64,000 nt of DNA, from contig JABCZD010000006.1 of assembly GCA_013289855.1 (NCBI GenBank), positions 62,001 through 126,000 of the forward strand, given 5' to 3'. The stretch is from Acidobacteriota bacterium (GTDB taxonomy: Bacteria > Acidobacteriota > Terriglobia > Acidiferrales > UBA7541). The position numbers were made by a program, and so were the translations under genes. The notes beneath the pieces are model-generated. The model was not told the origin of the DNA. It did not search any database and saw only the letters and a list, made by a program, of their open reading frames with translations. Positions 9,781 to 18,400 of this stretch are shown here, in pieces (positions within the stretch are counted from its first letter, which is position 1; every line of letters starts with the position of its first letter).

Positions 9781-11223
9781 TCACAAGCACGCCGCTATTC
9801 GCGCTAAGTTTTGTACCCCACCGCGATTCTTCTTCATTCCGTAAAGCGCGCGATCCGCGGCTCCCAAAAGCTTTTCCGGTGTATCGCCATCTTCGGGAAA
9901 AGCCGCCACGCCAGCGCTCGCAGACAGCGCGGGAAACTCGACTTCCGCGGCCATGCGTTCGCGAATCCGGCTCACCACGCGATTCGCGATGTCCGGCCCA
10001 GCCTCTGGCAGCACCAGGGCAAATTCATCTCCGCCGTAACGCGCCGCAGTATCAATCGCGCGTGAATGGCTACGCAAAATTTTACCCAGCCGCACCAGCG
10101 CCCGGCTTCCCGTCAAGTGTCCATAACGATCGTTGATGGCCTTCAGACCATCCATGTCCAGCAGCACGATGCTGAAAGGCCGCTGCGTACGCCGCGAACG
10201 ATCCAGCTCCGCTTCAAGAACGCTGATCAACCGCCGATAATTCGAAAGCCCCGTCAGGGAATCGCTTACCGCCATGCTGCGCACCTGGTCGAATAGCCGC
10301 GCCTGGTCCAGCAACGCGCCAGAGAGCATCACCACGTACCCCGCGGTCTTGCTCAGCTCCGCCAGAAAAAATGGTCCATCGAACATCCGGGTGGAAAACG
10401 CGGCGGAGACGTGGCAGATCACGTTCAGCGAAGCCACGGCTAGCAACGTATAGTCGTACAACGTCGCAGGATTCTTGTTCGTCGCAATTCGATGGTAAAA
10501 ACTCAGCGCCGCGATGAAAAACAACGCTCCCGGCAGCAGATCCCAGGGCCGCGAAATAAGGCTTTGTGCGTGCGCCACCGGAGCTGAAGGCGCCGCCAGA
10601 AACGCCGCACTCGTCAAGTACGCGGCCACTGCCACCACCAGCAAAGCCCCAGCCGTCTCTTTGCTCGGCTGCCGCGCCGTCGGCATATAACGTTCCACGC
10701 CAATCGCGGCCAGCAGCAGCACCGCCAGCAGCGTTCGGCTAACCATCCAGCCCAGCGGAATGTGCGACATCGCCGCGGGCCCCGAGGCCAGCAGATTGTC
10801 CAACCCGAAATACGCCACCGCTTCAATAATTCCCGAAAGTACAAAGCCGAACGCCAGGATCAGCGCGGTGCGATCGTGCGTCCCGCGAAAGCGCACCAGC
10901 GCGTTCGCCGCGTAGCAGAAACTCAACAGCGTCCCGCCCACTTCTAAATAGAGATACGTTTCCGGAGAACCCGAAACGCCCGATTGCCGCAGATAGAAAA
11001 TCGCTCCAAAGAAGACCAAAACGATGGCAGCCGCCGAAGCAATAAGAATCCTGGGTCGCAGCGCCTTCAGATGAGACGAGACGCCCGCTGGATTCGAACT
11101 CTTGCGCTCCACGCCTTCCGTCGGGCCAGACGCACTGGGAAGGTTCCCGCCTGCCGCCACAGCTGTAGCGACGTGCTCGTGCGCAGGGCTGGTTAAAGCC
11201 CCGTCACCGTGAAACCCGGTCAT
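9781..11223 (-). CDS. Membrane diguanylate cyclase (GGDEF)
   Basis: Makes c-di-GMP from two GTP. The C-terminal domain (about residues 310-470 of 480) contains the intact active site RYGGDEFALVLP. The product-inhibition I-site RAID sits five residues before GGDEF, so feedback inhibition is expected. The N-terminal half holds about eight hydrophobic helices (for example IASAAAIVLVFFGAIFYL, LILAFGFVLSGIIEAVAYF, LLPGALFFIAALSFY) and resembles MASE-type integral membrane sensor modules; the signal is unknown. The start at 11223 was chosen; an in-frame codon at 11274 would add 17 residues. The adjoining downstream PilZ gene suggests a local cyclase-effector pair. Confidence 0.9.
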   Translation of the reverse strand: MTGFHGDGALTSPAHEHVATAVAAGGNLPSASGPTEGVERKSSNPAGVSSHLKALRPRILIASAAAIVLVFFGAIFYLRQSGVSGSPETYLYLEVGGTLLSFCYAANALVRFRGTHDRTALILAFGFVLSGIIEAVAYFGLDNLLASGPAAMSHIPLGWMVSRTLLAVLLLAAIGVERYMPTARQPSKETAGALLVVAVAAYLTSAAFLAAPSAPVAHAQSLISRPWDLLPGALFFIAALSFYHRIATNKNPATLYDYTLLAVASLNVICHVSAAFSTRMFDGPFFLAELSKTAGYVVMLSGALLDQARLFDQVRSMAVSDSLTGLSNYRRLISVLEAELDRSRRTQRPFSIVLLDMDGLKAINDRYGHLTGSRALVRLGKILRSHSRAIDTAARYGGDEFALVLPEAGPDIANRVVSRIRERMAAEVEFPALSASAGVAAFPEDGDTPEKLLGAADRALYGMKKNRGGVQNLARIAACL

Positions 11224-11553
11224 CTTGCCCCAACCGCCCACGAAAACCCCCAAATGCCAAAGAAAGACGGACAACTCCCAAGGATTGCAACTTGGTGCCC
11301 TTTTCTGCTCTCATTTATCGGCTTGTAAACTACTGATTTTTAGATGCTTACTGAGATGCCAAAAAAAGGAAGGACTTGGCGATACACATGCGAGACAGCG
11401 AAAATCTCCCTAAAATCGCGCCCTTAGGGAATTATCATATTTGTTTCGTTGTAGTTACCCGACCATTCGAGCAGTATCACGCCACTCGGCCACCACTGTC
11501 TCACCCTGAGACAGTCTCACGTTGTGGAACACCCCGATTCCCGCTTTCTCAGG
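11224..11553. other. Intergenic region between the GGDEF gene and the CDGSH gene
   Basis: 330 bp without a convincing gene. It holds two inverted repeats. One is tccctaa/ttaggga flanking aatcgcgccc, near 11408-11430. The other is a set of alternating palindromes at 11496-11519 (described separately). The promoter of the GGDEF gene and the end of the cysteine cluster transcript should lie here, but no clear -35/-10 pair was recognised. Confidence 0.5.
11496..11519. promoter_or_regulatory. Alternating inverted repeats, possible operator or switch
   Basis: ctgtctca-ccc-tgagacag (11496-11514) overlaps a second palindrome tgagac-a-gtctca (11507-11519). The shared middle arm can pair with either flank. 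It lies 35-60 bp beyond the CDGSH stop. It could be a terminator-like fold, a repressor site or chance. Confidence 0.35.
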
Positions 11554-11787
11554 CTACATTTTGGGCTTCGGCGGGGGCAGTTCTCGCGCTACCACGGTAT
11601 CTTTGAAGCCCGCTCCGTTGTGCGAACCATCGCAAAACGGCTTATTGGCAGACTGCCCGCAGCGGCACAGCCCAATCGCCGTCCGCCCGGCCAGCCCAAA
11701 TGCGTTTCCTTGCGGGTCCACGATCTCAAAATCGCCTTCCACGCGAATCGACCCGTTATTGCCAATGGTAATTTTCGTCGCAGCCAT
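11554..11787 (-). CDS. CDGSH iron-sulfur domain protein
   Basis: A 77-residue protein of the CDGSH (mitoNEET-like) family, which binds a [2Fe-2S] cluster through three Cys and one His. The ligand motif is visible as LCRCGQSANKPFCDGSH (C-x-C, then C and H of CDGSH). The ATG at 11787 has AAAGGGTGG just upstream; a GTG six bases earlier is the alternative. It is the last gene of the minus-strand cysteine/thiocarboxylate cluster, 68 bp after the MoeZ-like gene. A role in iron-sulfur or redox handling is inferred from the family; a link to cysteine synthesis is only positional. Confidence 0.92.
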   Translation of the reverse strand: MAATKITIGNNGSIRVEGDFEIVDPQGNAFGLAGRTAIGLCRCGQSANKPFCDGSHNGAGFKDTVVARELPPPKPKM

Positions 11788-11855
11788 GTCCACCCTTTAG
11801 TTGAATCTTCTAGTTGAGACTTCTTATTCGAATTTGCCAGTCGTCTTAGCGGCAA

Positions 11856-13058
11856 TCAATACTTCGGCACGGAAGGATCCACTTGATCCGACCACGCTAG
11901 AATACCACCCGTCAGGTTCAATATCTTCTTAAAGCCGGCCTTGCGCAGAAAATCCACCGCCTCGGCGGAGCGCTTGCCGCTGCGACAATGCGCCACAATC
12001 TCCCGCGAGGAGTCCAGTTCGTGTACCCGCCGCGGCAACTCGCCGAGCGGAATCAGATGCCCCTTGAGATTGCAAATTTGAAACTCGTGCGGCTCGCGCA
12101 CATCCAGGATGAACAGGTCATCCCCATGGTCCAGCCGCGCTTTCAACTCTTTCGGACTAATCTCTGGCACGTGTAAATTCACCTCCGGGGCTTCTTCGCC
12201 GCGCACTCCGCAAAATTCGTAGTAATCGATGAGCTTGTTTATGGTTCGATGTTCGCCGCACATCGGGCAATTCGGATTCTTGCGCAGTTTCAGCTCGCGG
12301 AATCTCATCGCCAGCGCATCGAACAGCAGCAACCGCCCAGACAAGCTGTCGCCCGCCTTCAGCAGCAGCTTGATAGTCTCCATTGCCTGGATCGATCCAA
12401 CAATCCCCGGCAATACGCCCAGCACTCCGCCCTCCGCGCACGAAGGCACCAGTCCCGGCGGCGGTGGCTCCGGGTACAAGCACCGGTAGCACGGCCCATC
12501 CGGCATGCCAAACACCGTGGCCTGTCCCTCAAAACGGAAGATCGAGCCATACACATTCGGCTTGCCGAGCAAAATGCACGCATCGTTTACCAGATAACGT
12601 GTCGGGAAATTATCCGTGCCATCCACAATCACGTCGTAATCTTTGAAAAGTTCCAGCGCGTTCTCGCTGGTCAACTTCGTTTCGTACGCCACAATCTCGA
12701 TCGCCGGATTCAAATTCGACAGCCGCCCGCGCGCCGCCTCCGACTTGAACTTCCCCACATCACTCGTGCCAAACGTCACCTGCCGCTGCAAATTCGTAAA
12801 ATCCACCACATCAAAATCCACCAGCCCCAATTTCCCAACGCCCGCGGCCGCTAAATACAAACCCAGCGGCGCGCCCAATCCGCCCGTGCCAATCAGCAGC
12901 ACCTTGGCATTCTTTAGCTTCAACTGCCCTTCCATGCCCACTTCCGGCATGATCAAATGTCGGCTGTACCGCAAAATCTCATCGTTGCTCAGCGACGTCG
13001 CCGGCCGCGTTCCCGCTGTCGTCGCACCCGCAATTTGCGTTTCTGTGTTCGTAGCCAT
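11856..13058 (-). CDS. moeZ: MoeZ-like adenylyl/sulfurtransferase (ThiF/MoeB + rhodanese)
   Basis: A 400-residue two-domain enzyme. The N-terminal E1-like domain has the ATP loop VLLIGTGGLGAPLGLYLA, DGTDNFPTRYLVND, CYRCLYPEPPPP and CPMCG zinc cysteines, and SCAEGGVLGVLPG. The C-terminal rhodanese domain carries the persulfide Cys358 in VAHCRSGKRS. Such proteins adenylate the C-terminal glycine of a ubiquitin-like carrier and then transfer sulfur to make a thiocarboxylate. In Mycobacterium MoeZ does this for CysO. Here it lies 128 bp downstream of the CysO-like gene, after a JAMM protease and a CysM-like synthase. The same enzyme could also serve MoaD or tRNA thiolation. The start at 13058 has AAGGCGAAC upstream. 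Confidence 0.93.
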   Translation of the reverse strand: MATNTETQIAGATTAGTRPATSLSNDEILRYSRHLIMPEVGMEGQLKLKNAKVLLIGTGGLGAPLGLYLAAAGVGKLGLVDFDVVDFTNLQRQVTFGTSDVGKFKSEAARGRLSNLNPAIEIVAYETKLTSENALELFKDYDVIVDGTDNFPTRYLVNDACILLGKPNVYGSIFRFEGQATVFGMPDGPCYRCLYPEPPPPGLVPSCAEGGVLGVLPGIVGSIQAMETIKLLLKAGDSLSGRLLLFDALAMRFRELKLRKNPNCPMCGEHRTINKLIDYYEFCGVRGEEAPEVNLHVPEISPKELKARLDHGDDLFILDVREPHEFQICNLKGHLIPLGELPRRVHELDSSREIVAHCRSGKRSAEAVDFLRKAGFKKILNLTGGILAWSDQVDPSVPKY

Positions 13059-13155
13059 GTTCGCCTTGTTTCCTTTAGCGCTAACAATCAGCGCTCACAT
13101 CCGCCCTTGCAGTGGCGCAGCATGCTGCGCGCTGTTTTACCCACCAACCCAAACC

Positions 13156-13183
13156 TGTCATTCCGAGCGAAGCGAGGAATCTG
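13156..13183. repeat. Dispersed TCATTCCGAGCGAAGCGAGGAATCT-type repeat
   Basis: An imperfect palindrome (attccgagcg aagcgaggaat) of a type seen scattered in intergenic DNA of many bacteria. It begins only a few bases beyond the stop codon of the CysO-like gene and lies inside the cluster, between cysO and moeZ. It may act as a transcript-stabilising or attenuating hairpin. Confidence 0.6.
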
Positions 13184-13186
13184 CTT

Positions 13187-13492
13187 TTATCGACTTGCCT
13201 GTCCGCTATTGCCTGAACATCCGCCCGCGATCGACGGCACAATGCTTACGGTATCTCCGTCCTTCGTAACCGTCTGCTCCTTCGCCAAATACCGAATATC
13301 TTCATCGTTCAAGTAAACGTTCACAAAGCTCCGCAAATGCCCCTGCTCGGTAAACAAATGCTTCTTGAGCTCCGTAAACTCAGCGGTTAGCTGCGCCAGC
13401 GCTCCGGCCACCGAACCAGCCGACACTTCCGTCGAATCCCGCTTCCCCGCGTAAACTCGTAGCGGCGTCGGAATAATCACTTTTACCGCCAT
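13187..13492 (-). CDS. cysO: CysO/MoaD/ThiS-like sulfur-carrier protein with C-terminal tail
   Basis: A 101-residue ubiquitin-fold sulfur carrier. MAVKVIIPTPLRVYAGKR, FVNVYLNDEDIRYL and KDGDTVSIVPSIAGG are the typical strands and the terminal Gly-Gly (residues 90-91). The sequence resembles mycobacterial CysO more than MoaD because of the NVYLN..DI....KDGD.VSIVP pattern. Unusually the di-glycine is not the end: ten residues (CSGNSGQASR) follow and would have to be removed before activation. The JAMM protease gene directly upstream in the transcript is the obvious candidate. GGGAG lies 7 nt before the ATG. ThiS or MoaD function cannot be excluded, but the neighbours favour cysteine synthesis. 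Confidence 0.88.
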   Translation of the reverse strand: MAVKVIIPTPLRVYAGKRDSTEVSAGSVAGALAQLTAEFTELKKHLFTEQGHLRSFVNVYLNDEDIRYLAKEQTVTKDGDTVSIVPSIAGGCSGNSGQASR

Positions 13493-13604
13493 ATTCTCAC
13501 TCCCTCTCGAAGGCCTCAGCCATCAGATGTCTCACGTTACGCCACCGATTCAGCTCGCCGTAGGGTCACGGCATGCCGTGCCCGTCTTCGCGTCACGCTG
13601 AAGC

Positions 13605-14105
13605 TCACGCCGATGCAGCCTCGCGTTCGTTCTTTCCAGCGTTACGGCGCGATCCGTCCCGCACCTCAATGCCCTCCGAAGAAAATTCCTCCCGGTCATC
13701 ATTCAGCCGCCAGGACGTCATCTCCTCCGGTTTTCCGTTCGCCACGCTCACAATAATGTAGCTGTACCATGGCCAAGCATGTTCCCGATCAAATTCGCTC
13801 GGCCGCGCCGGATGATCCGGGTGCGAATGATACCAGCCCACCACTTCCATTTCCTGTTCCCCCGCAGCCTTCTCCGCCGCACGCACATCTTCCGAGGTAA
13901 CCGAAAAACGATTCCGCGGCGAGTCGTCCCGCCGATTCACCAGCGGATACAGCCCCAAAATCTCTCGCACAATCTTGCGCCCGTCAATCAACTCCTCCCG
14001 CCCCAGCAGCGCCCCGCAACACTCATGTGGATACGTCTCCGCCCCATGCGCGCGAATCTTCCCCGCCAACTCCGTAGTAATCGTAACCGGCGCCGTAATT
14101 TCCAT
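13605..14105 (-). CDS. mec: JAMM/MPN+ metalloprotease (Mec-like)
   Basis: A 166-residue JAB1/MPN/Mov34 metalloenzyme. All JAMM residues are present: Glu28 (HECCGALLG), His93-x-His95 and Ser103-x2-Asp106 in YHSHPDHPARPSEFD. Mycobacterial Mec releases cysteine from the CysO-cysteine adduct; related proteins (QbsD, HcyD) trim residues after the Gly-Gly of sulfur carriers. Here both jobs are plausible because the neighbouring carrier has a ten-residue tail. The start at 14105 follows GGAGAGAAT. An open frame continues to 14240, but it runs through a palindromic repeat and is rejected. The gene lies between the cysM-like and cysO-like genes on the same strand. Confidence 0.9.
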   Translation of the reverse strand: MEITAPVTITTELAGKIRAHGAETYPHECCGALLGREELIDGRKIVREILGLYPLVNRRDDSPRNRFSVTSEDVRAAEKAAGEQEMEVVGWYHSHPDHPARPSEFDREHAWPWYSYIIVSVANGKPEEMTSWRLNDDREEFSSEGIEVRDGSRRNAGKNEREAASA

Positions 14106-14133
14106 ATTCTCTCCGCGACCAAAAAAATCCTTA

Positions 14134-14199
14134 TGGGTCGTGGCTTCAGCCACGACATTGACGCCGCGACACTGACTTGGCTTTAGCCGCTGAACTCCA
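14134..14199. repeat. Bipartite palindromic repeat, family A, copy 1
   Basis: First hairpin gtcgtggc-ttca-gccacgac (14137-14156), then about 20 nt, then ttggctttagccgctgaa. It has the same two-hairpin plan as the copies near 24.3 and 34.2 kb. It sits between the cysM-like and mec-like genes. Confidence 0.65.
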
Positions 14200-14224
14200 C
14201 GCCGCGAGGAACTCTTAGCCTCAT

Positions 14225-15190
14225 TTACCCTTCGTCCCAAAATCTCTCATTCAAATACTTAGCCGCCGAATCCGCAAAAACAGTAACAATCACAGCCTTC
14301 TCGCCATCCGGAATTCCCGCCGCCACCCGCAACGATCCGACCAGCGCCGCACCCGCGCTAGGACTGAGCAACAACCCTTCTTCCCGCGCCGCCCGTTTCA
14401 CCATCACGTAAGCCGCTTCCGTACTCACCAGCAAATTCTCATCCGCCAGCCCATCATCATAAATTGCCGGACGCATCGCCGTCGCCATATCCTTCCAGCC
14501 TTCCAGCCCATGAAACGGCCCATCCGGCTGCAAGCTGATGCAACGAATCCGCGGGTTCAACTCCTTTAGTCTCCGCGTAGTCCCCATAAACGTCCCACTG
14601 GTACCTAGTCCTGCCACAAAATGCGTAACCCGCCCGCCGCTCTGCTCCCAAATCTCATTCGCCGTAGTCCGGTAGTGGGCCATCCAATTCGCATCATTGC
14701 TGTACTGATCCGGATAAAAATATCTCTCGCGATCACCCGCCACAATTTCATGCACTCGGCGGATCGCTCCATCCGTGCTCTCATCCCCCGGCGTAAACAC
14801 CAGCTCCGCGCCATAAGCGAGCAACATTTTTTTGCGCTCCGGCGAAGCGCTATCCGGCAAACACAGTTTCACCGGATACCCCATCGCCGACCCAATCATC
14901 GCGTAAGCAATCCCGGTATTCCCGCTGGTTGCATCAATGATCGTCTTACCCGCCCGCAGCGCTCCAGAAGCCAGCCCCGCTTCAATCATGCTCAGCGCCG
15001 CGCGATCCTTCACCGACCCGCCAGGATTAAACCACTCCGCCTTCGCGCAAATTTCCACATCCCTTGCCTGTGCAAGCTCCCGCGCAATGCGCTCCATGTG
15101 CAGCAGTGGCGTATTCCCAATTCGCGCCAGCACGGACTCGCCCACGCGAACCCGTTGCGCGACTCCGCGATTCACCACCGGCACACTCAC
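14225..15190 (-). CDS. cysM: PLP-dependent cysteine synthase (CysM-like)
   Basis: A fold-type II PLP enzyme of the cysteine synthase family, about 321 residues. VLARIGNTPLLHMERI opens the fold, NPGGSVKDRAALSMIE holds the PLP lysine, TSGNTGIAYAMIGSAMGYP binds the substrate, and GLGTSGTFMGTTRRLKE binds phosphate. In the mycobacterial system CysM uses O-phosphoserine and CysO thiocarboxylate rather than sulfide. Here the neighbours are a CysO-like carrier, a JAMM protease and a MoeZ-like activator, so the same chemistry is inferred. The GTG at 15190 was chosen because AGGGGA precedes it at a 6-nt spacing; the ATG at 15208 is the alternative. It is the first gene of the cluster. Cystathionine beta-synthase-like activity is a less likely reading. 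Confidence 0.92.
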   Translation of the reverse strand: MSVPVVNRGVAQRVRVGESVLARIGNTPLLHMERIARELAQARDVEICAKAEWFNPGGSVKDRAALSMIEAGLASGALRAGKTIIDATSGNTGIAYAMIGSAMGYPVKLCLPDSASPERKKMLLAYGAELVFTPGDESTDGAIRRVHEIVAGDRERYFYPDQYSNDANWMAHYRTTANEIWEQSGGRVTHFVAGLGTSGTFMGTTRRLKELNPRIRCISLQPDGPFHGLEGWKDMATAMRPAIYDDGLADENLLVSTEAAYVMVKRAAREEGLLLSPSAGAALVGSLRVAAGIPDGEKAVIVTVFADSAAKYLNERFWDEG

Positions 15191-15214
15191 CAATGATCCC
15201 CTTCCCATGTAGGT

Positions 15215-15232
15215 GCCGGACTTTAGTCCGGC
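15215..15232. repeat. Palindrome in the leader of the cysM-like gene
   Basis: gccggact-tt-agtccggc is a perfect 8-bp stem with a 2-nt loop, 25-42 bp upstream of the chosen cysM start. It resembles the short dispersed hairpins elsewhere in the window and could influence translation of the cluster. Confidence 0.45.
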
Positions 15233-15458
15233 CTGCGTTTGCCCTTTGCTGATCCTCTGCCGTAACTCAGCGGTGATTGCCGCCCCATGCCCCTCAACCA
15301 CCCATTCGATGCCGCCGCCCCATTCCAAGATATATACCGCGAGTTTACCGCAACTTACACGAATCACCCGCATCTCCATAGACAATCGCGACGCCGCACA
15401 AAAAAGTGGGGGCTAACCGCGCCCCCACCTTCTTTCCCACGCGCTCGCCGGCCGTCTC

Positions 15459-18400
15459 TTAATACGTCAGGTGCAACGCGAACTGAATCAGCCGCGGACT
15501 ACCGATCGTGTTCTGAATGAACCCCGCACCGAAAGGCGCCTTCCCATTGCCAATCGCGCCGCCTGAACCTGCCACCCCCGGAATCGTTCCAAGCCACTGG
15601 CAGGAAAACCCGGACGGCGAAGTTTGCACGTTGGGCCCGAAACAGGGGTCCAGGCTGAAGTTCGCGTTCGGGGCGTCAAAGCTCGGATGATTGAAGATGT
15701 TGAAGAATTGCGCCTCGAACCGCAGCCCGATCCGTTCCTTCAGCCTGATCGTCTTGAACACGCTACTGTCGAAGCGTGCCTGGAATGGCCCTCGGTACGC
15801 ATTTCGCGCCGCCCCGGCAAATGCCGTCTCCGAAAAATCGCACGCCGCCGTCGGCGAAGCATTGTCCGTCGTCGGACCGCAGGGCGGCACGCCGTTGGTC
15901 CCCGGCGCGTTGATCAGCACCCCGAACAGCGCGCCGTTCAGCACCGGGTTCATCGGGTTCACTCCTGTGGTTCCCTGTAACTTCGTGCTCGCCACGGTTC
16001 CTCCGGGAATGGCTAGCAATGGATTGGTGATAAAGTTGTCCGCGGAAAAGTACTGGCTGCCGACGGTCCCGGAAAAGTCGATGACGCTGTATGGCAGGCC
16101 GCTTTCCGCCGTCGTAATTCCCGAAATGCCCCAGCCGTTCGCCACGTATTTGAGGAACCCGGAAGACTTCGTGAGGTTCGGCACGTTGTATACGTAACTG
16201 ACCGTGATCACGTGCGTGCGGTCGAATCCCGAATTGCCATACGCCGTCGATGGCTGCAGCGGATTGTTTCCGTTGAAGAACAGTCCTTCGGAAATTCCGC
16301 TGCCTTCATCCAGCGTGTGCGACCACGTATAGGAAGCGTTGACTGTCAGCCCGTGGCTCAACAGTTTCTTCACCGAAACCTGCAGCGCATTGTAGTTGGA
16401 GACTCCCTCGGCCTCCCAGAAATCCGAGTTCGGGTTATAGCCCACAAACGGCGTCCGCAATCCGGTATTTCCATCCGCACCGGTGAACTCTCCGTTCGTT
16501 GTTCCCACCTGCTCGGTAAGCAGCGTGCCGAACCCTCCGTTCGCATCCGTCGCTTGATATCCGTAGGAATAAATCTGTCCGTTGATCGGGTGCGTTGGCG
16601 TCGCAATCCCCGGCTGGTTGAAGGGGATCGGCAGCAGTAAATGTTGTCCGTGATTGCCCACGTATCCAACGTCCAGCAGCAATGAAGCGAACGGCTGCCA
16701 CTGCACATCCAGGGTCCAGTTCTCGGAATACGGCAGGGTATTCGCAGGGTCGTACCCGCCAAATAGGAACGACAACTCCGGCGTTCCCGTCGGCGTACAC
16801 GTCGGCGTCACCACCACGCAACCGCTCAATCCCGATAGATTGTGCACCAGCGCCTCAACACCCGTAAAATTTGCCGGCGGCGACGGTGGCGCCACCGTGC
16901 CGAACGGGTTGTTTCCCAGGCAGCCCTGCCCCGTACACGTCGTATTGAAAGGCACCGTGAAAGGCTGCTCTGTGGTCACGCCAAACGGTCCGCTGATTCC
17001 CAAGCCGGCGCTCGCGGAAAACTCCGTAAAAAATTCGCCGCGGTCCGCATATAGGCCAAAGCCCGCCCGCACTACCACGTTCTTCAGGAAGCTCGGCGTC
17101 CACGCAACTCCGATTCTCGGTTGAAACAGCCATTGCCGTCCCGTCAGCGTCGAATTGTTCACGCAGAAAGGCTCCTTGGTTTTGCAAAACTCGCTGTTAT
17201 TCCCCGCCACTACCAGTCCGATGTCATTGATCGTGTCCGTCGCCAGGTCAAAGTTATAGTCCTTGGGATAGAAGTTGGTCAGCAATCCATTCTTTTCCGT
17301 GAGTGGGCCGTCCCAGTCCCATCGCAGCCCGGCCGTGATCGTCAGATTGGACCGCATTTTGAAGCTGTCCTGCGCGTATACTCCCGTTTGCTTGGCCCGG
17401 AAATAACGGTTCGTCTCTCCGTTCAGAAGCAGCCCGCTTCCGCTTCGTCCGCCCATCGTCCCCGTCGCAAAATCCGAAAACGTGCTGAAGTTGAACGTGG
17501 CCACCTCATTTTCCCGGTTGGTCACATTCAATTGCCCGTAGTCCCCGTCGAATCCCAGTGACACCGCGTGTCTCCCGTGTGTCCAGTTATACGTCGTCCC
17601 GATTTGAAAGTGATTTTGGAATACTCCCGCATTTGCGAAATTGTTTGATGGTCCAATGTTGAGCCCGAAGCCCGTTCCCGAACCGCCGTCCGAGACCGCG
17701 ATACCTGGAAAAACCGAGCTCCCGAGAATATTGATGCCCACGTCGCTCGGTGCAATTTGCTGCCCCGTGGTTGCGTTGGCGACCTGCCGGATGAATCCGA
17801 TTCGTTGATCCCACGTCGTGTTCGGCGTTAGGACCGTCGTGTTATCCAGCGAAAATACCTGGCTTCCCGCTTGCAAACTTTGCGCAAACCCCAGCACTTG
17901 ACTCACCGCAAATGGACTCGTCGAAGGGTCATTCTGAAAGTAGTACTTCCCCGCCAGCCGGTCGTTGGCGTTGAACACGTAGTCGATATTCGCGTTCACC
18001 TGGTCCGCGCTGAAGGTGCTTGGCGGGCCACTGTTGAGGGCGTTTCCGCCCAGCGTCCCGATCAGCGTCGGATTGAATACGCTCGCCGACGGAATCAGAA
18101 ACTGGCCGTTGCTCGTCTTTGCCTGTAGCAGCTTCAGCGACGCGGGATCGATCTGCGACGCCGTGACGCACGGCGAATTTCCTGGCGTTCCGCAATTCAA
18201 CCCGCTGGCTAAGGTGGCTAGCGTCGCCGCGCTCCGGTCACTCGACAGACAGGTCGCCGGCGTTGGGTTCGTGGGATCCACGCATGGCACGTTCGCGAAC
18301 TCGGTCGAGCCGTTCGTCGCGTCCGTGACCCGCTGCCCCTGGTACGAACCGTAGAAAAACAGTTTGTCCTTTTTAATCGGTCCGCCTAGTGTCGCGCCGA

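Noticed and set aside
11085-11110. tRNA T-loop-like sequence ggattcgaactc
   Set aside because: Lies inside the GGDEF gene; no acceptor or anticodon stems could be built around it.
14106-14240. Extended N-terminus of the JAMM protease
   Set aside because: The extension would translate a palindromic repeat and overlap the upstream gene; the ATG at 14105 has a strong ribosome site.
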